64,000 nt of DNA from the NCBI GenBank assembly GCA_019454045.1, contig SKCR01023419.1, positions 124,001 through 188,000 on the forward strand, written 5' to 3'. Source of the DNA: Zanthoxylum bungeanum (taxonomy: Eukaryota; Streptophyta; Magnoliopsida; Sapindales; Rutaceae). A program made the position numbers and the translations under genes. Numbering within the stretch: the stretch's first letter is position 1; each line of letters begins with the position of its first letter. Positions 1-9,342 of the stretch are shown here, in pieces. The notes beneath the pieces are model-generated. The model saw nothing but the letters and a program-made list of their open reading frames with translations. It had not been told where the DNA came from and ran no database searches.

Positions 1-340
1 GGGTATCTTTCACACTCACTTTTTGTACTATTTATTAAATATTGCTTGCATGATTGTCATATTGAAATGCATGTTGTGGCCCTTGAGTAGATGAATATGC
101 ATGGATTGTGAGATGTTGTATGTTGTGGCTGTGGAATAAAATGAGAGATGTGTCAACTCTCGCGGTATATCGGATGGAAACCCGGACATAAATTTCATAG
201 CCGATTCCGAATGGACGGTAATATGATCTGTACTCGGGACACAACTCCACGTACCGCTTGAGTAAACAACACTCTCTTTTGTTTTGTGTTGCTTTGGTTT
301 ATTTACTTTTCGTCATTTGAATTTTGCATGTTGCTTATGT
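1..340. other. Noncoding repeat-derived DNA, no gene
   Basis: No believable coding region is present. The stretch is AT-rich with scattered short GC-rich patches and leads into the tandem array that starts at 341. It looks like LTR or leader DNA of a large LTR retrotransposon cut by the window edge, but no LTR terminus is visible, so the family is not assigned. Confidence 0.4.
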
Positions 341-965
341 ATGCATGATTCAATCGAGCGCATGGGCTTAGTAAGTGGAATGAAAGATCCCCTATGGGGA
401 GGGGTTTAAAGCCCTTTACCACGATGCTTTGCCGCGCCGGTTGATGTGTGTTCGGTTGAATGCAAGATACGTTCAATCGGGCATACTAAGTTTGACATTA
501 TTGCGTTTAATTCTCTGTATGCATGACTCAATCGAGCGCATGGGCTTAGTAAGTGGAATGAAAGATCCCCTATGGGGAGGGGTTAAAGCCCGTTACCACG
601 ATGCTATGCCGTGCCGGTTGATATGTGTTCGGTTGAATACATGATACGTTCAATCGGACACACCAAGTTTGATGTCATCGCTTTTAATTCTTGACATGCA
701 TGATTCAATCGAGCGCATGGGCTTAGTAAGTGGAATGAAAGATCCCCTATGAGGAGGGGTTAAAGCCCTTTACCACGATGTTTTGCCGTGCCGGTTGATG
801 TGTGTTCGGTTGGATGTAATGTGTTCAATCGGGCATACTCGGTTTGATATGATTGTCTTTATGTTTGCATGCATGATATGATCGAGCGCATGGGCTTAGC
901 AAGTGGAATGAAAGATCCCCTAGGGGGAGGGGTTAAAGCCCTTTACCACGACGCTTTGCCGCGCT
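341..965. repeat. Tandem array, about four copies of a ~177-bp unit
   Basis: The anchor motif (C)AATCGAGCGCATGGGCTTAG recurs at about 351, 529, 706 and 879, giving periods of roughly 178, 177 and 173 bp. Each unit continues with GTGGAATGAAAGATCCCCTA, a GGGGAGGGGTTAAAGCCC stretch and a CCGGTTGATGTGTGTTCGGT segment, although the fourth copy diverges after about 960. Short ORFs across the units are by-products of the repeat. Arrays like this occur inside LTRs and leaders of large Ty3/gypsy elements and can seed satellites, but which applies here is not shown. Confidence 0.85.
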
Positions 966-1026
966 TCGCATTGTACTATTCGCCATTTATGTATTGCGTC
1001 TCATTTCATGCATCAGGTCTGTTCTC

Positions 1027-1291
1027 GTTCGAACGCGTTTACGAACGCAACTCGAACGCGCAAGCATTTTGCCTTATCATGCATCAGGTCCCATTTCCGT
1101 TCGAACGAGTTCACGAACGCCATACGAACGCGAGTATGCTGTTTCATTTCTGTTCGAACGCGTTCACAAACGCCATACGAACGTGAGCATTCTGTTTCAT
1201 TTCCGTTCGAACGCGTTTACGAACGCTACTCGAACGAGAACCTTCTGTTTACCATTCAAACGCGTATACGAACGCTGCACGAATGCCCACG
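1027..1291. repeat. Minisatellite with core GTTCGAACGCGTTTACGAAC
   Basis: Five copies of a GTTCGAACGCG(T/A)TYACGAACGC core start near 1027, 1099, 1152, 1205 and 1254, spaced 72, 53, 53 and about 50 bp. Each is followed by a second degenerate (A)CGAACG(C/T)GAG block. TTCGAA and ACGCGT are self-complementary, so each unit could fold back, and the block is CpG-rich against an AT-rich background. Three overlapping ORFs here translate the same repeat in different frames and are not taken as genes. Confidence 0.85.
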
Positions 1292-1940
1292 GTAAATAGA
1301 TCCTCTTGCATCACATTACGACATGTCCATCTTAGCACATAGTTACCCCTTTTTTACGTTATGCATTGGTATTACCTCTCTAGTTGTCTATTTTTGTTAT
1401 GCGCTTAAATATCTTTTCTTAATATGCATGCTAGTAAGAATGCTATTTGTTTGCGCTTCTGTGTCCACCAATGCGTTTATTAACTTGTATGCTTGCCGTA
1501 TGATAATCCTTATGTATGCAAATTGAGACATAGATTACATGCAAATAGGCTGTATGCAAATTCGAATATGTGTTACATATAAATTTAGATGAACTTGTTG
1601 ATGTATGTATGTGGATTTAGAAGCATGATATTCTTAGAAATAAGTGTTACTTAAGCCTGATTAAATTATTATATAAATCCTTTCATTACAAGTGGCATAA
1701 GTAAGGGACCATTCCGAACCCAACGGTTTGAGGTCTTCCCTTGCGAGGGGTGAGTGCGGCCTTAAATCTCATTTTCCCGGTTCACACCGGGTGGCGACTC
1801 CATTATTCTCCGGTTTAGTCCCCCGTGACTACTCCGTACTCCCGACCGGGCCGCGAGCCCGGGACAGCATGCGTCGTCCAGTTTCTGTGTTCCCACAGAG
1901 AGATCCGTTGCGATTTATTTGTTTGAAGAGTTCATTCTAG
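1292..1940. other. Noncoding; GC-rich LTR-end-like segment at about 1690-1930
   Basis: 1292-1690 is AT-rich with no feature I can name. From about 1700 the composition changes to a GC-rich block that includes CCCGGTTCACACCGGGTGGC (a hairpin, CCCGGT/ACCGGG), then GGCGACTCCATT and a run of CCG/CGAG motifs. The GGTGGCGACTCC string resembles the LTR-leader junction of some plant Ty3/gypsy elements. That resemblance is from memory and is not proof. Confidence 0.35.
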
Positions 1941-2507
1941 AATGGCCCTAGAGTTTGTATGCTGCTAAGATCACGATTTGATATACTAGCTTATAGAGCC
2001 TATTCTAGACTCAGATAAGCTTTCCGAAAATCTGTGTTCTTTAATTTTGATACAGTCAGATTGTCTGATTTTATCAAAATATAGAGAATGCATATATGAT
2101 AGTAGGGTCAGTGTAAGCGTACAAATTTCTTTATAAGGTTATATATCCTAATGACATTGTCATTATTAAAGAAATAATGAGATGTTTGTAAAGTAAAACA
2201 TTTACTTAAGTCTTTTTTTCTCCGTGAAAGCAGTGGGAGTAGTCTCTGTTATATTTGATAGAAAGTTTCATATATGATATAAAACTAAGAGACTTGTGAG
2301 ATATTCCCATTAGTCGCGTATTAGATATGATCTAATAAAGGACACAGTAAGACTATCGGTATGACAGTTAGTATAACTGTTTGACAGTTGACGTGTCTTT
2401 TATATATATAGTATTTATCTTTCGTAAAGGATGATACCTTTGTCGAAAGAGAGATTGATTAGAATGTCTAATCAATCTTATGCATAATAGGATGATGGCA
2501 TAATGAA
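1941..2507 (+). other. Decayed DNA upstream of the C0 RNase H remnant
   Basis: AT-rich sequence without a usable ORF. It lies directly upstream of, and in the right order for, the reverse-transcriptase part of the copia remnant C0. Translation in all frames is too broken to show RT motifs, so I do not annotate RT here. Confidence 0.3.
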
Positions 2508-2821
2508 TATTGTATTATGTGCGATTAAATATATCAATTTAATCGTAATTGTTACGAGTTATTTTGATATGTTGCAGACCATATGATGGATCTTGAAACA
2601 TGTTCTTTGTTATCTTAGAGATATTAAGAATGAGTTTCTTATTCATGGAGAATTTAGTCTGCAACCATAAGGTTAGATTAGTTTTGATTCTAATTATGAC
2701 ATTAGATGGTATATGTCATATAAAGTCAGAAAAGATGCAGTGGGAGTGTCACCGTTGATTCTACTAAACTAGTAGAATCAGTTGTAACTTATGAAGTATT
2801 GACTTATGTAGTTGCATAGTG
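2508..2821 (+). pseudogene. Copia RT/RNase H remnant (element C0), part 1
   Basis: Broken plus-strand translation matches the order of a copia pol C-terminus. A degraded CTRPDI-like segment near 2510-2560 is followed by WILKHVLCYLRD and EFLIHGE near 2580-2650, the block that normally reads LRYLRGT..FLIYG. A degraded DSTxxAEYVA-like stretch lies near 2755-2815. Stops and frameshifts run throughout. The reading is cut at 2821 by a solo LTR-A whose 5-bp target duplication tagtg flanks it, and it resumes at 7288. It is the oldest identifiable host of the left-hand nest. Confidence 0.6.
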
Positions 2822-3421
2822 TGTTGGAATGTATGCCCTAGAGCTACATGTGATGTAAATGGTTTTATGTGTTTTGAAATAATACGATGCATTATTCATT
2901 TATAAAATTGTTTGTTTAATTTTCGCATATTATATATCATCTTAAATACCCTAGATTACTTATGTGCCTTCAGACTTAGTGTATGAGTGTCATACAAAAG
3001 AGGATTTAAGTCTGAAGTTAGTAATCTTAAATAGTCCATAGAGAGCAAACAAAGCGGGTACTTTGTTTGTGGTTTATCTATAGCTGCGGTCCATTCTATA
3101 TTTGTATAGTGATCTTGATCCGGATCGTCCATGTAGAGACATGAGAATGGAGGCACCTTGTATGATGCGATCATATAGGACTGGACCCAGATGGAAATGA
3201 CATTCTTATAATATCCGTTAAACTAAGAAAGTCATTTCGATCTACTAGATGGTCATATATGGATTGATCTTAATCCTGAGTGTACTATGAACTCCTGCAT
3301 GGCAGGCTATGTCCTTTGACTTATAAAGGTGAGGTTGGTGTAGCAGTCCCGACCAATAGCTACGTACTTTGGGGGCATAGTCTGTTGTGTAGTTGGGAAC
3401 ATTTTACACAGACATGGAGTT

Positions 3422-5530
3422 TGTTGGACAATTATGACCCATATCGTCACTATTTGTACAGATCATGGTTTTGTTGTAAAAATTAACTATGTGACAAAAG
3501 AGATTGCACTCTTATCATTTGTGATTAGATCACCTAGATGTATAAATGATGAGAGGTCCCTATGATTTGTTCCTGGACGGAGAATGATATGAGACAGTAT
3601 CAGTCTACGAAGGATAAATCATTAAATATCCCTAGTCAGAGTATTATCGAGATTGGACATCGATAAATACGTAAAAGACTAGTATTACACTTGTGCACGT
3701 TGTGAGGGCACAACGGCATAGTTCTCATATATTTGGATATAGGATACTCATGCAAGTGTAATAGGAGGTTGTGTTTTACCGATGGTACGGGAAACAGCTT
3801 CGCTCTGGATAGACCCCTGCGGAATCCCACTGGTAGTATGACTATGTGTCTATAGGAGTCTGCAATCAGGGTCGGTGTATTTGGTCTTAACCTGAGACTT
3901 GCACTGCTAATACTTGCGACAATCAATATACTTTGGTTGAGGTCGTCCAGGGCTTTAACCGGTTCTGTGTATGCCAATGCTGGGTATATTGAGAATCGTA
4001 GTGTGTTGGGTGTGATGTTAAGACGGAAGTATCACTCCAGTCATATGGAGATGATGGTCACATAGGATACATAACTTGTTCTCTTAAATGCTCGAGCTAT
4101 CGGGATATTATGACCAGGTCATGTATATCCGATTATAGAGACTAGTTGCCAAACATCTGATATGTGCTTCGTACGGGGCAGACACAATTCCAGCCCCAGG
4201 CCTAGCACGTGAACATCCGATACTGGATCGACATACATAATACTACGGTATACTACGCTTGAAATAGATCACATATTCCTATAAAGATATTTTTGGAGAA
4301 TTGGGTAGGCATGGCGCTTTGCTAGAAGCCAACCTTGTCTTGTAAATCGGTACAAACGTAGTACGAGGTACTTACGTGTTCGGATAGTCCGACGACCGTA
4401 TTTACTGCCAACATATCGGGAGATCTCATGGGTCGCTTCCCGAAGATTCACCGATGATGTATGACTCGCACTTTAATTAATCTGGGATTAAGTAGAAGAG
4501 AGAGAAAATTAATCTGGGATTAGTTACAGAGATATTTTATCTGAGATAAAATATTAATTAAAGAGAGAGAACGATTAATTTGGAATTAATCGATAAAATA
4601 ATATATTTGATATATTATACGAAATTGAATTTCTACGCGGAATTAAAATTAGATTTTAATTCGGGGGAACGAATTAATTTAGAATTAATTCGTTAGCGAC
4701 GTGAATAGTGATTTCTCTAGGCCTAATCGTTTAATTACGTCGCGACGAAAAATTCGTTAATTTGGAATTAGCGAACCCGAGCCCGGGATTATTTGCTAGC
4801 GCATTCGCATTTCGAATTCGAATGCGGCACGCAAGTCAAATCGAGCGTCAAATCGTTAGTCACATCAAGCGTCAAATCAAATGTCACTTTGAGTGATGTG
4901 ACAATTTGATTGATTGATTGAGTGATTGATGTGAGTTGATTGAAAAGCATTAATTGTTTTTGCTTTTTGTTTTTTTGACTTTTTGAAATTAAAAAGGTAA
5001 ATGGTTTTTTAATTTTGGAAAATATATAAACCAATTACATTTTCTTTTCTCTCTCTCTCTACACATTTACGGTTTCTAGGAAACCATTTTCCCTCCTCTC
5101 TTTCCTTCTCTTCTCTCACGGCTTGGAGCCGAATTCTTGCTTCTGTTTTCTGCAGTTTTGCCGAGAATAATAGAGAAGAAATGGAGTGGTTTTTGTGGCA
5201 AAAATCACCAAGTGCTAGCACACACAAATGGGTTATAAAAAGGTGATAGGGCAGCGAATTTGTGAGCTTGGAATCATCTTTTGAAGCTTGAAGCTTGGAG
5301 CTTCAATGGAGTCATCCATGGCCGAAAATGGTGGAGACCAAAACCAGCAAAACCGAGCAGCCCACTGCCCATTAAGCTCACTGCCGAGCTTCACCATGGA
5401 GGAAAATGAAGTGTTCTTCATCGCGTCGCAAGATCCGGTCAATGTGCGTATATTCCGCACCTCATTTGATGTGTATTCACTTGTTTCATTGCTTGATTTC
5501 ATGATCTTGGGACCTAATTAGTTACTAACA
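3422..5530 (+). mobile_element. Solo LTR-B nested in solo LTR-A
   Basis: Starts TGTTGGACAATTATGACCC and ends TTACTAACA, with a perfect target duplication gagtt (3417-3421 and 5531-5535). LTR-A sequence continues without loss on both sides, as shown by alignment with the copy at 22680. It carries the family-B series of short palindromes (about 4475-4790), a TATATAAA box near 5025 before a CT-rich stretch, and the LTR-end hairpin at 5444-5460. Confidence 0.93.
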
Positions 5531-6378
5531 GAGTTCACTCCTTCTTGCGAGAAGTAGATGAATATCTTTCTTAAGGGTTGATTCGGTGCTTGAACGATTT
5601 GAGCGCTCAAGTCTTTCTATTACGAATAGAAAGATTAAAATTCATAATGGTTATGAATAAATCGTTCACTAGAGAATCAATGGTACTTAAGGTAAAAATA
5701 ATTAGAGGGGTATAACTGACATTATGACACGACTCTAATTACGAGATACTCGTGAAGGGTCAATTCGTTTGTAATGACTATATTGATGGACACCGACTTG
5801 GTTCGGCTTAATATATCATATGCGATAACGAGAGTGCAGCTTCAGGTTTTTAGTGGAATAACCCGAAGTTAATAATTCGAAATATTTAATTAAGAGCTTA
5901 ATTAATATTTCGAGATTATTGGAGCTCGAAATTGTATGTCCATTTGGTCCCCGTGCTAGCTCAATATACTATAGCGGATTTAGTATAATTGGATAGTCCA
6001 ATTATATACTCACATATGTATAAATATTATTAATATGATTAATAATGTTATATGTCACACTTGATACTATATATTAAAAGGTTAGAATATAGTTTTAATA
6101 ATTATTAATTACATGTTATTAAATTATATTATTTAATTTAATAAATATGATATTTGATTTTTGTTTTTCCAAAAATTAATTTTTGGAAGGTTTTTGAATG
6201 GTTTAAGTAATTGCTCTTTATGAAAGGCAATTACATCTTTTTATTTTTGTAACATATCCTTTATTATAGTAATAAAAGTGGATGTTACAAAATTAAAAGA
6301 AATTTAACCCCTTAGCTGAACTGTTGACTAATTGGGAGGGGAAAGGATTTGTTAATTTTGGAAATTAATAAACCTAAG

Positions 6379-6387
6379 TATAAAAAG
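6379..6387 (+). promoter_or_regulatory. TATA-like box of LTR-A
   Basis: TATAAAAAG followed by AAAAC-rich then CT-rich sequence leading to AAACCCTAGCC. The same arrangement is conserved in the other LTR-A copies at 23723 (+), 46359 (-) and 52035 (-). Probable RNA polymerase II core promoter of family A, inferred from position and conservation only. Confidence 0.5.
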
Positions 6388-7287
6388 AAAACTTGTTTTT
6401 CTTTTGGAGAGATCCCTCATTTAAGAAACCCTAGCCTCCTTCATCTTCACCATTCTCTCAAAAGTTGAGATACATCATTGAAGAACAAGAAGAAAACATA
6501 AGAAAAATATTATTGTGTGACAATAATCTCTAAAGAATTTAGGGATTCATTTTGTGTGAGTAAAGCCCACACTTGTTTCCGTTGGTTGTGAGATATAGCA
6601 CGAAAGATCGATTGGTGACCGGATCGTTGAAACAAATCTCATGGAAATTGATCATCATGATCTAATGAAACCTACGCGCATATGATGATCAAAGCTCATG
6701 GAGTTGATGATTAAAAGCAAAATCAAAGGGTACTTGTTTTGTCCTTATTCTTTTCATTCAATTGATATTATCAAGCATGCATAGTGGCGCACAACATCAA
6801 ATATTATTTGGTGTTTATTTTGCCTCATGCACGCCATTGTCCAATTAATTGGAAATGGAAGCCGAGAAGTCAAAGTCACATTATATGCGCATATGTGGGC
6901 AAAGTGGCTGTATGCGTGGCAATTGTTTTATTTTATTTGAATTAATCTAATGATGCGTATGTGATCTGTTTTGTTTGAAATAACCTGACGCATGGGAATA
7001 TGAGCCATAACATATGAATGGCTTCTTATGATGTTGGAAGACGAACAATCACAACACTTCACAGCTACGTGCGCGACTAGTTCTGGCTCCATGGATGTGC
7101 GCGTGACTGGTTCTGGTTTCAGGCTTGAGCATTCGGCAGTGAATAAAAATATAAATCTATTCGGATCTAGAATTTTTTTGGCAGAAAAATTCTGGATTAA
7201 GAGGAGGAGAGCATAAAGAATTTTCAAAGTCGATCCCGGGTGCCTAAGCCGCTTCCGCTGCGCGAGGAAAGCGTTTCCTACATAGTG

Positions 7288-7385
7288 ACCCTATAGATTA
7301 GAAGTTTTCATATTAGTGTAGTGCTTGCAGTTGTCTCATAGTATTTGGATTTGATCTCTAAATACATAGACAACTTAGTAGCTAT
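7288..7385 (+). pseudogene. Copia RNase H remnant (C0), part 2
   Basis: A short plus-strand continuation of C0 between the tagtg duplication of the solo LTR-A and the start of element B1. The last codons read YIDNLVAIA across the B1 insertion point, matching the YCDNNGAIA motif of copia RNase H. The motif is completed only when the sequence after B1 (from 19251) is joined. This supports B1 as an insertion into C0 pol. Confidence 0.55.
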
Positions 7386-9327
7386 TGTTGGATAATTATG
7401 ACCCATAGCATCACTATTTTGTAAAGAACATGGTGTTCTTGTACAAAATTAACTATGTGACAAAGGAAATTGCTCTTTTATCATTTGTAATTAGATTACC
7501 TGGATATATAAATGATAAAACTCCATATGATTAGTACCGGATTAATAAGATATGAGACACTATTAATCCACGAAGGTTTAATCATTAAAAATCCCCCTAG
7601 TCATAGTATTATCGAGACTGGACATCGATAATGCGGAATAGGCTAGTATTACACTTGTGCGCGTTATGGAAGCTTAACGGCATAGTTCTCATATATTTGG
7701 GTATTGGATACTCATGCAAGTGTGATAGGAGGTTCTGTTTGCCGATGGTATGGGAACAGCATCGCTCTGGATAGACCCCTCGAAATCACATTGGTAGTAT
7801 GACTATGTGTCTATGGGAATCCGAATCAGGGTAGGTGTATGTGGTCTTAACCTGAGACTTGCATCGCTAATACTTGCGACAATCAGTATACTTTGGCTTT
7901 TGGTCGTCCGGGGCTTTAACAGGTTTTGTGTACGCCTCTTCTGGGCATACTGAGAATCGTAGTGTATTGGGTGTGATGTCAAGATGGAAGTATCACTTCA
8001 GTCATATGGAGATGATGATCACGCAGGGATAAAGAACCGGTACTCTATAATGCTATAGCCATCGGGAAAGTATGACTAGGTCATGACTTTCTGATTATAA
8101 AGAGACTAGTTGCTAGTGATCCGATATATGCTACGTACGGGGCAGACACCATTCCAGCCCCATGCCTAGCATGTGACATCCGATACTGGATCGTAATACG
8201 CAATACTAAGTATATTACGCCTGATATAGATTATGTATTCCTTAAAAGAATATTTCTGGAGAATTAGATAGGCATTGTGCTTTGCTAGAAGCCAACCATG
8301 TCTTGTAAATCGGTGAGAACGTGGTACTGGGTACGTACGTATTCAGATAGTCCGATGACCGTATTTCAATATATCCATGGATCTCTTGGGTCGCCTCCCA
8401 AAGATTCACCGATGACATTTGACTCGAACAGAATTAATCTAGGATTAATTATGAGAGAGAGAATTAATCTAGGATAAATTACGGCAAGAATTAATCTGAG
8501 ATTAATTCAACTAGAAGAGAGAAAGCGATTAATTTGGAATTAATCGGCAAAGTAAATTTAATATTTAAATTGGATTTACTATTTAATTTATTTAATTGGG
8601 TTAAAATAATATATTAGATATATTAATTGAAATTAGATTTCAAAGCGGAATTAAAATTGATTTTTAATTCGGGCAAACGAATTAATTTAGAATTAATTCG
8701 TAAGCGACTTTCGTAATAATTTTCTAGGGATTATTATTTAATTAAATTGCATTTAATTACGTCGCAACGGAAAATTCGTTTATTCGGAATTAAATGAACC
8801 TGGGCCCGAGGGAAGTTGCGTGTTGAGTTAGCCGACTTAAATTTCGAATTTAAAAGTGGTGGGACCCACTTCACTTACATCAACATGTTAGACATGTGAT
8901 GGAAGTGGTTAGACTTATTTCATGGATTTGATTTGTTGAGTGTAAAGCTTGGATTGCTTTTAAAACACTCAAACCAATTCAACACACAAACTTAATATAA
9001 ATTAACAAGTCAACTTTGGAAGCATGACAAGGTTACTATTCACAGCAACCCATTCTCTCTTATTCCTTGTCAAAAACGTGAAGTTCTCTTCTCTCCCATG
9101 GATTTTTGTTGCAAAATTCTACAAAGCTAGGACTTAAAGGAGTCAAATGAAGGTGATAGGGAGACTCACCCATGAGTTTGGAACAACAAAGAGGGCTTGA
9201 AGCTTCCATCATCCATGAAAAGTTTTGAACTTCTACCAATCTTTGTAAGTAATTTCCGCAACTTACTTTAGATTATTCACACACAAAACATTCCTTAGAG
9301 ATCCTTGGCAAGTATAGGACACTAACA
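7386..9327 (+). repeat. B1 5' LTR
   Basis: TGTTGGATAATTATGACCC to GACACTAACA, about 1.94 kb, clearly paired with the LTR at 17325-19245. It contains the palindrome series at about 8430-8810, a TATAAATT box near 8996 followed by CT-rich sequence, and the conserved 3'-end hairpin at 9245-9266. The small ORF seen in other family-B LTRs is broken here. Confidence 0.93.
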
Positions 9328-9328
9328 A

Positions 9329-9342
9329 TGATATCAGAGCGG
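9329..9342 (+). promoter_or_regulatory. B1 primer-binding site
   Basis: TGATATCAGAGCGG starts one base after the LTR. It matches the TGGTATCAGAGC site typical of copia elements primed by initiator methionine tRNA, with one or two changes. Confidence 0.75.

Larger units (their letters stand above)
2822..7282 (+). mobile_element. Solo LTR-A (copia family A), interrupted by a solo LTR-B
   Basis: Starts TGTTGGAATGTATGCCCTAG and ends GGAAAGCGTTTCCTACA, flanked by a perfect 5-bp target duplication tagtg (2817-2821 and 7283-7287). No internal region remains, so this is a solo LTR left by recombination between the two LTRs of a full element. Without the nested LTR-B the LTR is about 2.35 kb, as in the copy at 22093-24450. 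It contains a TATA-like box at 6379 followed by a CT-rich segment, the likely transcription start region, and several perfect palindromes such as TTAATTAAGAGCTTAATTAA near 5890. Confidence 0.93.

Noticed and set aside
341..1291. CRISPR array
   Set aside because: The repeats are contiguous tandem units, not short repeats separated by unique equal-length spacers, and the organism is a plant.
869..1299. Repetitive protein ORFs with FERV.ER motifs
   Set aside because: Three frames of the same minisatellite are open at once; this reflects repeat composition, not a gene.
1690..1930. rRNA or tRNA gene in the GC-rich block
   Set aside because: No cloverleaf or rRNA core sequence is recognisable; the block looks like an LTR-leader junction.
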